A stretch of DNA of 21,960 nucleotides from CAG-791 sp003447895 (lineage in GTDB: Bacteria > Bacillota > Clostridia > Lachnospirales > Lachnospiraceae). A program made the translations under genes and the position numbers. Shown piece by piece: positions 1-7,661 of this stretch. Below the pieces are notes generated by a model. It saw only the letters and a program-made list of their open reading frames with translations. It did not search any database and had not been told where the DNA came from. Numbering within the stretch: position 1 is the first letter of the stretch; each line of letters begins with the position of its first letter. Where the stretch lies: the NCBI GenBank assembly GCA_946620035.1, contig CAMOMX010000031.1, forward strand, positions 1 to 21,960, given 5' to 3'.

Positions 1-540
1 GCCGCCCAAAGTCTTTCCCGGTGGAAAGAATCCAGAAAATGCTCCGACGAAATTCCACTTTGCGACGATCTTGGTGGCGTTCCACCGAAACTTGCTTAAA
101 TAGATATTTTGTCGGAGCCCGAGAGAGCTCCGACGAGATTCCACTTAGCGGCAATCTTGGTGGCATTCCACCGAAACTTGCTTAAATAGATATTTTGTCG
201 GAGCCTGAGAGAGCTCCGACGAGATTCCACTTAGCGGCAATCTTGGTGGCATTCCACCAAAACCTGCTATCATTGACAATTTCGTCGGAGCCTGAGAACT
301 GACTCTTCCACCAGGAAACTCAATATTAAAGTTTTCAGTGGAAAGAATCCTTGTGATGGCTCCGACGAATTGTCTTCAAAAAGATTTCCTGGTGGAAGTT
401 GCTTGCTGGAAACTCCGACGAAACGCCGCCCAAAGTCTTTCCCGGTGGAAAGAATCCAGAAAATGCTCCGACGAAACTCCATTTAGCGGTGATCTTGGTG
501 GCATTCCACCGTAACTAGCCTATCATTGACTTTTTCGTCG
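1..540. repeat. Array of ~86-bp units with nested inverted repeats
   Basis: Units start with GCTCCGACGA at 41, 127 and 213, an exact 86-bp period, and a related unit starts at 465. Each complete unit ends with an inverted copy (TNGTCGGAGC, for example around 108-118, 195-204 and 282-291), so the ends can pair across the unit. Inside each lies a second perfect hairpin, GGTGG-CATT-CCACC (or CGTT in the first unit). Positions 1-60 recur almost unchanged at 425-484. Between 299 and 424 the array holds rearranged pieces of the same motifs (CTTCCACCAGG, CTGGTGGAAG, CTCCGACGA). The array runs off the left edge and stops within about 7 bp of the stop codon of the neighbouring minus-strand gene. There are no unique spacers, so it is not CRISPR. 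Function unknown; a structured RNA, a MITE-like element or a protein-binding array are possible. Confidence 0.9.
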
Positions 541-546
541 CCTCTC

Positions 547-1344
547 CTACAGCAAATAATGTTCCGCTATTTTCCTTAAGAGGCGAGTATCGGCCGGGCG
601 CTTACCGGTTTCGTGCGTGATGATCAGATCTGTCCCCGGGAAGATCCCGTCCCTTTCATAAGCAAGAATTTTGTCCAAATTATCCTCGCAATAAGCGGGA
701 TTATCCATTTTCCCGAGATGCTCCCAGTAGCGGATCTCGCGCGTCCGCACGTTCAGCACCGTAAAGTCAGGGAAAACCCACCCCCTGCTTCTTAGAAAAA
801 CCGGGTACTCATACAGATACGGCGCCCCCAGATCCACCAAAATATCCGAGATCAGGATCTCCGTCTTGGACCTCATGCGCTCGTTTCGGCTCGTATAGAA
901 AACCGGTGCGTTTTCATCAAACCCTCTGCGCTTGTAATCCTTGTTCAGCCACCCGGCAATGAATTCGTCATCCGGCAGCCAGATCGGATCCACAAGAGCC
1001 TTCCTCGAAAGTCCGTAGGACTCGTAGAGGCCCTCGAGACAGTTACTCTCTCTCTTTTTTGCCAAAAGATCGATGCACCTGAGTTCTTCCTGCGCATATT
1101 TGAGAATCATCTGGTCATAAGATTTCTGTGCAAGCGCCCTTGCCATGTCCCGCTTCCCGGCGGGAATGTAAATTCCTGTCGCGTCGCCGGGACCTCTGCG
1201 ATGATAATACTCGATTCGTTTTCCTCTGTTCACGCAGCGGAGTTTTCCTTCGGGAACGTCCGCGAGCGCGGCCGTCTTCTCTCTGATGATCTTCTTCAGA
1301 AACTCACTCCGCGTGTTGAGTTCCCGGGATAATCTGTCATCCAT
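547..1344 (-). CDS. Probable PD-(D/E)XK nuclease-fold hypothetical protein
   Basis: 265 aa. The ATG at 1344 is chosen because AAAGGAGG sits just upstream in the transcript (GGAAAGGAGGAAACT then ATG). The open frame continues upstream to 1623 but only through a 25-bp repeat array. The N-terminal half is charged and helical (residues 1-30 and 65-100). The C-terminal half looks like a restriction-endonuclease fold: RSKTE with Glu162 on a helix, then YEYPVF, then PDFTVL with Asp193, then YWEHLGK with Glu208 and His209, then K225 and a GTDLIITHET strand. The expected ExK lysine is replaced by His in ExH, so catalysis is uncertain. Similar proteins occur as hypothetical proteins in Clostridia, from memory of the family. 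Repeat arrays flank it on both sides. I infer a DNA- or RNA-processing role but see no partner gene; substrate unknown. Confidence 0.75.
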   Translation of the reverse strand: MDDRLSRELNTRSEFLKKIIREKTAALADVPEGKLRCVNRGKRIEYYHRRGPGDATGIYIPAGKRDMARALAQKSYDQMILKYAQEELRCIDLLAKKRESNCLEGLYESYGLSRKALVDPIWLPDDEFIAGWLNKDYKRRGFDENAPVFYTSRNERMRSKTEILISDILVDLGAPYLYEYPVFLRSRGWVFPDFTVLNVRTREIRYWEHLGKMDNPAYCEDNLDKILAYERDGIFPGTDLIITHETGKRPADTRLLRKIAEHYLL

Positions 1345-1425
1345 TAGTTTCCTCCTTTCCGGGCTCACAGCCCGTGTGTGGCGAGAATCCGGTGCCGGTC
1401 GGCCACGATGTTCTCCGGGAGCAGG

Positions 1426-1598
1426 CCCTGTGCCTGGCGCCCTTGACGCGCCTGTGCCTGGCGCCCTTGACGCGCCCTGTGCCTGGCGCCCTTGACGCGC
1501 CCTGTGCCTGGCGCCCTTGACGCGCCCTGTACCGGTTGCCCTCAACGCGCCCTGTGCCTGGCGCCCTTGACGCTCCCAGGCTGGTTGCACCCGACGCG
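1426..1598. repeat. 25-bp tandem repeat array, about 7 copies
   Basis: The unit begins CCCTGTGCCTGGCGCC and continues CTTGACGCG. Copies lie at 1426-1450, 1451-1474 (24 bp), 1475-1499, 1500-1524, 1525-1549 (diverged), 1550-1574 and 1575-1598 (degenerate). Four copies are identical or nearly so. The unit length is not a multiple of three, so a translated product would change frame each unit, which argues against coding. Each unit contains a GGCGCC palindrome. The array lies 82 bp upstream of the start codon of the minus-strand nuclease-like gene, in its 5' region, where copy-number change could affect expression. Confidence 0.9.
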
Positions 1599-1862
1599 CC
1601 TGGCAGGGCAGGCAGCACAGCAAAATTACTGCTCCGGCCTCAGCAGAAGATTCTTCGTGTATTCAGTTAATAGTTGGGATTTTACTCACCGCCGCGAAGA
1701 ATTTGCGGATGAGCAACCAGACGGAAATCTGGATTTGAACTACAACAATTGTAATAAATCGAAGCAGAAATAGCCACACTTTTTCCCAAACCGATCCGCC
1801 CGTTTTTTTTGAGATTGATGGGCTGCCATTAAAAGGCCGGCAATCTGGTTATATAAAAAAAT
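1599..1862. other. Noncoding stretch between the 25-bp array and the ECF gene leader
   Basis: About 260 bp that becomes AT-rich towards its right end. I see no credible gene. A possible hairpin pairs GATTG (about 1812) with CAATC (about 1850), preceded by a run of eight T at about 1803-1810. No match to FMN, TPP or preQ1 riboswitch cores was recognised by eye. The promoter of the minus-strand nuclease-like gene may lie here or within the repeats, but none is convincing. Confidence 0.4.
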
Positions 1863-1906
1863 ATAGTATTGATACTATCAGTATATTCAGATTGAGATAT
1901 AGTATC
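1863..1906 (+). promoter_or_regulatory. Palindromic half-site cluster upstream of the ECF gene
   Basis: A perfect inverted repeat, ATAGTAT-TG-ATACTAT, covers 1863-1878. A third copy of the half-site ATAGTAT lies at 1899-1905 inside the palindrome GATA-TAG-TATC (1896-1906). The cluster is about 75-120 bp before the start codon, a normal place for a repressor operator. Downstream, CAGCTC/GAGCTG (1942-1962) forms a small hairpin just before the ribosome binding site. I do not recognise the regulator. Confidence 0.5.
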
Positions 1907-1981
1907 TGTAAAAGGAGAAAAGCTTTTCAGAAATTTAATGACAGCTCAGAAGCACAGAGCTGAAAGAGGAGGTTGAATGCT

Positions 1982-2587
1982 ATGAATACAGCGGCAGCTA
2001 TCACAAATACAAAGGCAGAGAGCCTTAGGAAACTTGTTTTTGCAGGCATTTTCGCGGCGCTCACTTATATTGTTTTCACTTTTTTGTCAATTCCGATCCC
2101 CACCATCGCCGGTGACAAAGTAACCGTCCATTTGGGAAATGCATTCTGCGTACTGGGCGCGCTGATCCTGGGAAGCGCCTATGGCGGAATCGGCGGCGCG
2201 CTGGGGCTCACCATCGCTGACCTGATCGATCCCGTTTACATCGTGCAGGCGCCGATCACTTTCGTGATCAAGTTCCTGATGGGGGCACTGGTCGGCGTGA
2301 TCGCGCACAAGATCGGCCACATTACAACAGAAACGGATGTCAAAAAAGTGCTCCGCTGGACGATCGCCGCGACCGTCGCAGGCCTTCTCTTCAACGCGGT
2401 ATTTGATCCCACCATTCGCTATTTTTACAAGATCCTGATCCTTGGGAAACCGGCCGCGGAAGTTTCCTTCGCGATCAATATCGGCGTGACTGCGATCAAC
2501 TCGGTGGTATCGGCGTTTCTTGTGGTCGTGCTCTACATGGCTCTTCGCGCGCCGCTTAAAAAGACAGGGTTGTTCTTCTATCTGTGA
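1982..2587 (+). CDS. ECF transporter S component (substrate-binding membrane subunit)
   Basis: 201 aa. The ATG at 1982 is chosen because AGAGGAGG ends at 1972, giving 9-nt spacing; an in-frame TTG at 1973 would be too close. The protein is hydrophobic with about five or six membrane segments (roughly residues 17-38, 52-72, 76-84, 90-110, 126-144 and 166-188). The pattern VHLGNAFCVLGALILG, GGIGGALG, DLIDPVY and APITFVIKF is typical of the PF07155-type S components of energy-coupling-factor vitamin importers. These bind a vitamin or its precursor in the membrane and dock to a shared EcfT/EcfA1/EcfA2 module, which is not encoded here, so this would be a group II system. The substrate cannot be read from sequence. 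The gene stands alone, with possible operator sites upstream and a terminator downstream. Confidence 0.85.
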   Translation: MNTAAAITNTKAESLRKLVFAGIFAALTYIVFTFLSIPIPTIAGDKVTVHLGNAFCVLGALILGSAYGGIGGALGLTIADLIDPVYIVQAPITFVIKFLMGALVGVIAHKIGHITTETDVKKVLRWTIAATVAGLLFNAVFDPTIRYFYKILILGKPAAEVSFAINIGVTAINSVVSAFLVVVLYMALRAPLKKTGLFFYL

Positions 2588-2679
2588 GATCCGGAAGTGC
2601 ACGCCCCCCGGCTCGGAGCCGTAAGGCTCCTGTCTGTGAGATCCGGGACTAAAGAGAAAAGCTGAATATGTGATTGAAA

Positions 2680-2720
2680 AAAAAGAGGACTACCGCAAGA
2701 CTTGCGGCAGTCCTCTTTTT
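2680..2720. terminator. Bidirectional terminator between ECF gene and mfd
   Basis: Near-perfect inverted repeat: AAAAAGAGGACT and CCGCAA pair with TTGCGG and AGTCCTCTTTTT around a 3-nt loop (2699-2701), with one mismatch (2692/2708). It gives five T on the plus strand and eight T on the minus strand, so it can end both the ECF transcript and the pth-mfd transcript that converge here. Confidence 0.93.
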
Positions 2721-2801
2721 GCGCCTGCTTTTCACCGAATTGCTCATTTGGTGGCATTTCGGCGGAATATGTGTGGAATCTTCCGGGCTCCGCATCAGCC
2801 C

Positions 2802-5800
2802 CTACACAAGATATCTTGCCATTGTCACCAGCAGTTCCTCGACGGAAGAGAGAAGAATTTCTTCATCCCGGACGGTGATACCCACCGTCTTGTACCGATA
2901 CAGAAATTCCGGCCTGCCGCCTGAACCGCTGCCCGATCTGCCGCCGCCCGATCTGCTGCCGCGGCCTGAACCGCCGCCCCCTCCATTCGCCGAAAACGAC
3001 AGGTTCCTGCTGTAATTCCGGAGAAGGTACGGGATGTTCTCCGCGCGCACGCGCGCGGCGGGGTCCATGTAGAAATGGATCGTGCCGGGATTTCCGCTGA
3101 TCTCGGAGATGCCGATCCGGACGGCGACCGAGCGCATGAGCGCGATCCGAAGAAGATTTCCGGCAGGGGCCGGGATCTCGCCGAAGCGGTCCATGAGCTC
3201 CTCCCTGATGTCCTCGTAGTCGTCGGTGGACTCGATCGCCGCGATCTTTTTGTAGATCTCCAGCTTCTGCTCCTCGTTGACGATGTAGGACTCCGGCAGG
3301 AAGGCGTCCACATTCAGGTTCACTCTGGCCGAGCGGCTCTCCCCCGCCGGCTCTCCCTTGGCTTCCTTCACCGCCTCATTGAGAAGCTTGCAGTAGAGAT
3401 CATAGCCAACTGCCTGCATGTGCCCGTGCTGCGTCTTTCCCAGGATGCTGCCCGCGCCTCGGATCTCCAGGTCCCGCATCGCGATCCTGAAGCCGCTTCC
3501 GAGGTCCGTGTACTCCCGGATGGCGCGAAGTCTCTTCTCCGCCACTTCCTTCAGCATCTTGTCTCTCTGATACATCAGGAAAGCATAGGCCGTGCGCCCG
3601 GATCTTCCCACGCGTCCCCGCAGCTGATAGAGCTGCGAGAGGCCCATCCTGTCCGAGTCGCGGATGATGATGGTGTTTACGTTTGAGATATCGAGGCCGG
3701 TCTCGATGATCGTCGTGGACACGAGTACGTCGATCGTGCCGTCGATAAAGTCGTGCATGATCCTCTCGAGCTCCGCCTCCTGCATCTGCCCATGCGCGAA
3801 GGTGATGTTGGCCTCGGGGATCAGCTGCTGCAGGTGCGCCGTGACATCGATAATGTCATTGACCCTGTTGTGGACAAAATAGACCTGCCCTTTTCTCGAC
3901 AGCTCCCTCAGGACTGCCTCTCTCACCATCTCATCGTCATATTCCATGACATAGGTCTGGATCGGAACGCGCCCTTCCGGCGCCTCTTCGAGAACCGTCA
4001 TGTCGCGGATCCCCACAAGGCTCATGTGGAGCGTCCTGGGGATCGGCGTCGCGGACAGCGTCAGCACGTCCACGTTTTCCTTCATCTGCTTGATCTTTTC
4101 CTTGTGGCTGACGCCGAAGCGCTGCTCTTCGTCCACCACAAGAAGGCCGAGGTCCTTGAACCTGACGTCCTTGGACAACAGCCTGTGGGTTCCGATCACG
4201 ATATCGCAGAGCCCCTGGGAGACTTCCTTAAGGGTCTTTTTCTGTTCCGCCGCCGATCGGAATCTCGAGAGCATTCCGATCGTGACGGGGTACCGGTGCA
4301 TTCTCTCACAGAAAGTGTTGTAGTGCTGCTGCGCGAGGATCGTCGTGGGAACCAGGACCGCCACCTGCTTTCCCTCCTGCACGGCCTTGAAGGCTGCCCG
4401 CACGGCGATCTCCGTTTTGCCGTATCCGACGTCTCCGCAGATCAGCCGGTCCATGATGCGGTCGCTCTCCATGTCCTTTTTGGTTTCCTCGATCGCGGTC
4501 AGCTGATCCTCGGTCTCCTCGTAGGGGAACATCTCCTCGAACTCCCTCTGCCACACAGTGTCGGGCCCGAACCGATAGCCCTTCTTCTCCCGGCGCGCCG
4601 CGTAGAGCTTTACAAGGTCGTCGGCCACCTCGGCCACCGCTTTTTTGACCCTTCTCTTGGTCCCGCTCCACTCCTGCGTCCCGAGCTTGTTGAGCTTTGG
4701 CTTTGTGGCAGATGAGGAAGCGTATTTCTGGAGCACGGAGAGCTCCGTGGGAAGCACATACAGGGTGCTCCCCCCGCCGTACTCTATTTTGATATAATCC
4801 TTCGCGATGTGGTTTACTTCGATCTTCTCGACGCCCCGGTAGATGCCGATCCCGTGGTCCTCGTGGACGATATAGTCGCCGGGCTTCAGCTCCGAGAAGG
4901 CCTGGATCTGCTCGCCGCTGTACTTTTTCTTCTTCGCCTTCTTTTTCTTCTCCGCGCCGAAGATATCGGATTCCGCGATGACCGCGAACCGGATGTCGGG
5001 GTACTCAAAGCCCTGGCGGATCTGGCCGTAACAGGTCATGATCTCGCCCGCCTTCAGCTTTCGCATGGGATTTTCGCTGTAGAAGGCCGTGATGCCGTCA
5101 TTTGTCAGATCCTGCGCGAGCCTTCTGGCCCTCGTCCTCGAGGGGGAGATCAGGATCGTCCGGTATCCCTTTTTCCTGTAGGCGCTCAGTTCCTTCTCGA
5201 GCATGTCAAAGCTTTTGTTGAAGGGCGACATCGCCTTAGCCGCGATGGTGACCGTAAGGGACGGATTCATAAAACCGCAGCCGTTTGCGAGGCCCGCGAG
5301 GCCGACGCACCGAAAGCCCAGCATCTGCCGTGTGATCTCCTCCCGCCCGGAGAGAAGCGCCATCTGGCCGGGGAGGACATAGCCCTTCTCCGACCGGCTC
5401 ATCATGCTCTCGCGAAACTCCTTCTCGACAGCGGAGGCATGGCTGATCACTCGGTAGGGCTCATCCACAAAGATCATCGTCGCCCTGTGCGGGAACAGAT
5501 TCAGGAAATTCTCCGTCATAGGGTAAAAATAGTGAATGTATCCCTCGAGCGCCCCGTACTGATGCCATTCCTTCGCGTCCTCTTCCATCTGCCCGACGGT
5601 CGTCTTCAGCCGGTGCGCCTCCTCGGTGCGGCTGTGGTCCCTGTACATCTTCTCGATCTTCTTCGCCTCTTCCCGGATTCTCTCAAACCCGTCGAAAAGC
5701 CTCGCCTCCGAGAGGATCATCTCCGTCGCCGGGTAGATCCGAACAAATTCCAGCTGCGCGAGGGACCTCTGGCTCAGCACGTCAAAAGATCGAATGGACT

Positions 5801-6413
5801 CCACTTCGTCTCCCCACAGCTCGATCCTGTAGGGATTTTCTTCCGTCAGCTCATAGATGTCGAGGATATCCCCGCGTACGGCGAACTGCCCCGGTTTCTC
5901 CACCTGGTACTGCTTCTCATATCCCATGGCCACCAGCATCTTCGCGGTGTCCGTGAGGGACAGTTCTCCCCTCTTTTCAATGGAGAGGACACTCTTTTTG
6001 AGGACGTCCAGAGGGATCTGCGGCGTCATGAGCGCGGCGAAAGTCGTAACGACAGTTGTGGGCTTTCCCTCGATGATCCTTCGAAGGCAGCGGATCCTCT
6101 CCGTGTCCAGCTCCCGGCCCCGCAGGTCCGCCTGGTAGAAGATCAGGTCCTTGGCCGGAAACAGCGTCGCGTTCCGGTCATAGAAGCGGAAGTTCTCCTG
6201 GATCTCCTTTGCCCTCTGGTCACTGTACGTGATGATCAGCCGGAACCTTGCGCAGGGCGCAAGGGAGTCCTCCTTCGTGAGCGCGTGGATCAGGTGGAGC
6301 TTTTGCGCGTCGGCGCATCCCTCCGCGAGGACACTGACCGGATTGAGCTGCAGGGCATCCACTATTTGGTTGTACTTCTCAGATTCCCTCAGGGGCGCTG
6401 TCAGTGTGGACAT
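2802..6413 (-). CDS. mfd: Transcription-repair coupling factor Mfd
   Basis: 1203 aa. Mfd uses ATP to push stalled RNA polymerase off damaged DNA and recruits UvrA. The order of domains is complete: UvrB-homology region (about 1-340), RNA-polymerase-interaction domain (about 505-580, PGDYIVHEDHGIGIYRGVE), helicase motor with Walker A GDVGYGKTE (660-668), DEEQ box (761-764), LSATPIPRTL (787-796), TRG-like motif around 975-1003, and C-terminal D7 domain. Start ATG follows AGGAGGATCCGG. It overlaps the end of pth by 35 bp, so translation is probably coupled. Two oddities: a Lys tract at 489-497, and a 24-residue Gly/Ser/Arg insert at 1144-1167 (DNA 2913-2984) within D7, between SFSAN and PEFLYRY, where homologues usually have only one to a few residues. 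The frame stays intact across it. Confidence 0.98.
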   Translation of the reverse strand: MSTLTAPLRESEKYNQIVDALQLNPVSVLAEGCADAQKLHLIHALTKEDSLAPCARFRLIITYSDQRAKEIQENFRFYDRNATLFPAKDLIFYQADLRGRELDTERIRCLRRIIEGKPTTVVTTFAALMTPQIPLDVLKKSVLSIEKRGELSLTDTAKMLVAMGYEKQYQVEKPGQFAVRGDILDIYELTEENPYRIELWGDEVESIRSFDVLSQRSLAQLEFVRIYPATEMILSEARLFDGFERIREEAKKIEKMYRDHSRTEEAHRLKTTVGQMEEDAKEWHQYGALEGYIHYFYPMTENFLNLFPHRATMIFVDEPYRVISHASAVEKEFRESMMSRSEKGYVLPGQMALLSGREEITRQMLGFRCVGLAGLANGCGFMNPSLTVTIAAKAMSPFNKSFDMLEKELSAYRKKGYRTILISPSRTRARRLAQDLTNDGITAFYSENPMRKLKAGEIMTCYGQIRQGFEYPDIRFAVIAESDIFGAEKKKKAKKKKYSGEQIQAFSELKPGDYIVHEDHGIGIYRGVEKIEVNHIAKDYIKIEYGGGSTLYVLPTELSVLQKYASSSATKPKLNKLGTQEWSGTKRRVKKAVAEVADDLVKLYAARREKKGYRFGPDTVWQREFEEMFPYEETEDQLTAIEETKKDMESDRIMDRLICGDVGYGKTEIAVRAAFKAVQEGKQVAVLVPTTILAQQHYNTFCERMHRYPVTIGMLSRFRSAAEQKKTLKEVSQGLCDIVIGTHRLLSKDVRFKDLGLLVVDEEQRFGVSHKEKIKQMKENVDVLTLSATPIPRTLHMSLVGIRDMTVLEEAPEGRVPIQTYVMEYDDEMVREAVLRELSRKGQVYFVHNRVNDIIDVTAHLQQLIPEANITFAHGQMQEAELERIMHDFIDGTIDVLVSTTIIETGLDISNVNTIIIRDSDRMGLSQLYQLRGRVGRSGRTAYAFLMYQRDKMLKEVAEKRLRAIREYTDLGSGFRIAMRDLEIRGAGSILGKTQHGHMQAVGYDLYCKLLNEAVKEAKGEPAGESRSARVNLNVDAFLPESYIVNEEQKLEIYKKIAAIESTDDYEDIREELMDRFGEIPAPAGNLLRIALMRSVAVRIGISEISGNPGTIHFYMDPAARVRAENIPYLLRNYSRNLSFSANGGGGGSGRGSRSGGGRSGSGSGGRPEFLYRYKTVGITVRDEEILLSSVEELLVTMARYLV

Positions 6414-7032
6414 CCGGATCCTCCTGCTGTTTTTTGGTTTTTTCCTTCTTCTGCTTTCTGGTGTTGAACCGGTTCATCGCCTTGTCCGGCCCTTCCTCCA
6501 CCATACAGATGACCGCTTCCGCCGCTTTTTCGAAAGCCTCCTCCATGACCGCTTTGTCCTCTTGGGAGAAGTGTCCCAGCACATGACCGATCATATCCTC
6601 CTCGGAAGAGGGTTTGGGCCCGACGCCGATCCTGATCCTGCAGAAAGTGTCGTCTCCCATGTGCTGTATGATGTTTTTAAGTCCGTTGTGGCCGCCGGCG
6701 CTCCCCTTTGTGCGGATGCGGAGATGCCCGGCCGGAAGATCGATATCATCGGAAATGACGATCAGGTGATCGTGATGATCCACTTTGTAGAAGCTGCAGA
6801 TCTCCCTGACTGCCTCCCCGCTCAGATTCATGTAGGTGAGCGGCTTTACAAGGATCACCTTCTCTCCTCCGATCGAAGCTTTCCCGATCATGGACTTTCC
6901 GAAGCGCTGCGGTCCGCCGGCTCTTAGCCGGTCCACCAGTTCATCGATCACGGAAAATCCCACATTGTGTCTTGTGCCGTCGTACTTTCGTCCCGGATTT
7001 CCCAGGCCGACAATAATAAAACAGGAATCCAT
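6379..7032 (-). CDS. pth: Peptidyl-tRNA hydrolase
   Basis: 217 aa. Pth cleaves peptidyl-tRNA released from stalled ribosomes and recycles the tRNA. The N-terminal signature GLGNPGRKYDGTRHNVGF is present with Asn12 and the catalytic His22; VISDDIDLPAG (about 92-102) carries the catalytic Asp, and GSAGGHNGLKNI (about 110-121) is the substrate loop. The start has GGGAGG nine bases upstream. The usual length is about 185-195 aa; this one has an extra charged tail from about residue 187 rich in Lys, Gln and Glu (TRKQKKEKTKKQQED). The tail's coding end overlaps mfd by 35 bp. A promoter upstream at 7163-7192 may drive pth-mfd. Confidence 0.97.
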   Translation of the reverse strand: MDSCFIIVGLGNPGRKYDGTRHNVGFSVIDELVDRLRAGGPQRFGKSMIGKASIGGEKVILVKPLTYMNLSGEAVREICSFYKVDHHDHLIVISDDIDLPAGHLRIRTKGSAGGHNGLKNIIQHMGDDTFCRIRIGVGPKPSSEEDMIGHVLGHFSQEDKAVMEEAFEKAAEAVICMVEEGPDKAMNRFNTRKQKKEKTKKQQEDPDVHTDSAPEGI

Positions 7033-7162
7033 TCTGTCCTCCCTGCCGGAGCGCGCCGCGCCGGGAGTGCGTGGTCGTTTCCCGATCCTCTCCTTCCGGC
7101 TGCGGCGCCTCGGCGCATTCTGACAAATATCGGTTTTGTTTACATTCTATGCGTATCACCTT

Positions 7163-7192
7163 TACATACCACAAACTGGCAGGTATCGTCAA
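7163..7192 (-). promoter_or_regulatory. Putative promoter for pth-mfd
   Basis: On the minus strand a TTGACG -35 box (7187-7192) and a TATGTA -10 box (7163-7168) are 18 bp apart, with TGG just before the -10 box giving an extended -10 character. It lies about 130 bp before the pth start and downstream of the spoVG terminator. Confidence 0.5.
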
Positions 7193-7237
7193 GAAAGGGA
7201 GCCCCGCTCCCGCGAAAAGGCGCGCGAAAAGGCCCTG

Positions 7238-7283
7238 CCCGCCGATTCCGGGCACAAAATCCCGCCGATTCCGGGGCACAAAA
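7238..7283. repeat. Short direct repeat next to the spoVG terminator
   Basis: CCCGCCGATTCCGGG followed by CACAAAA occurs at 7238-7259 and, with one extra G, at 7261-7283. The second copy runs into the terminator stem. The repeats contain CCGG-type dyads; no function is evident. Confidence 0.7.
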
Positions 7284-7313
7284 ACGCCGCGGGCCAGAGG
7301 CGCGCGGCGTTTT
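7281..7313 (-). terminator. Terminator of the glgC-glgD-spoVG transcript
   Basis: A perfect 11-bp inverted repeat: AAAACGCCGCG (7281-7291) and CGCGGCGTTTT (7303-7313) with an 11-nt loop. On the minus strand it is followed by five T. It lies 44 bp after the spoVG stop. T-rich bases on the plus side could make it weakly bidirectional. Confidence 0.88.
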
Positions 7314-7356
7314 CTTTACACTATATTCAGCTGTTTGATATTCGTGCTATGCTGTA

Positions 7357-7647
7357 TTATGCTGTCGTACCTGTAGTTGAAAAATCTTCCTGCAGTGCAC
7401 TTCTTTCATACTCATCCAGAATTATGCTTTCCAGCATCGCCCTGGTTTCTGTATTGATGGGATGAGCAATGTCTCTATACTCCCCGTCTGCCGATTTCTT
7501 GCTCGGCATTGCAATGAAGAGTCCTTTTTCACCTTCGATGACCTTGATATCGTGAACAACGAAGACCTGATCGATCGTTATAGAGACGACTGCTTTCATC
7601 TTGCCTTCTTTGGCAATCCTTCTAACTCTTACATCCGTCACCTGCAT
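7357..7647 (-). CDS. spoVG: SpoVG family RNA-binding regulator
   Basis: 96 aa from ATG 7647. An upstream in-frame ATG at 7659 would add MENA, but GGAG lies six bases before the inner ATG, and homologues start with MxVTDVR. The sequence shows the family signature VTDVRVRR, KAVVSITIDQVFVVHDIKV, GLFIAMPSKK and EYRDIAHPI, covering nearly the full length. SpoVG proteins bind nucleic acid and control septation, sporulation, virulence or capsule genes in various Firmicutes; they also occur in non-sporulating species, so this alone does not show sporulation. The gene begins 14 bp after the glgD stop, so it is likely cotranscribed with glgCD, and a terminator follows. Confidence 0.97.
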   Translation of the reverse strand: MQVTDVRVRRIAKEGKMKAVVSITIDQVFVVHDIKVIEGEKGLFIAMPSKKSADGEYRDIAHPINTETRAMLESIILDEYERSALQEDFSTTGTTA

Positions 7648-7661
7648 AGCGTTCTCCATTT

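Noticed and set aside
270..482. 70-codon minus-strand frame inside the 86-bp array
   Set aside because: Made of repeat units, with no ribosome binding site or recognisable protein features.
1..540. Possible CRISPR array
   Set aside because: Units are about 86 bp and repeat along their whole length; there are no unique spacers and no cas genes in the window.
1345..1623. N-terminal extension of the nuclease-like protein through the 25-bp repeats
   Set aside because: A strong AAAGGAGG site precedes the ATG at 1344, and the extension is only frame-shifting repeat sequence rich in Gly, Arg and Ala.
3753..4715. Long open frame antisense to mfd
   Set aside because: It is a by-product of the GC-rich codon use of mfd, is rich in His, Arg and Leu, and lacks a translation signal.
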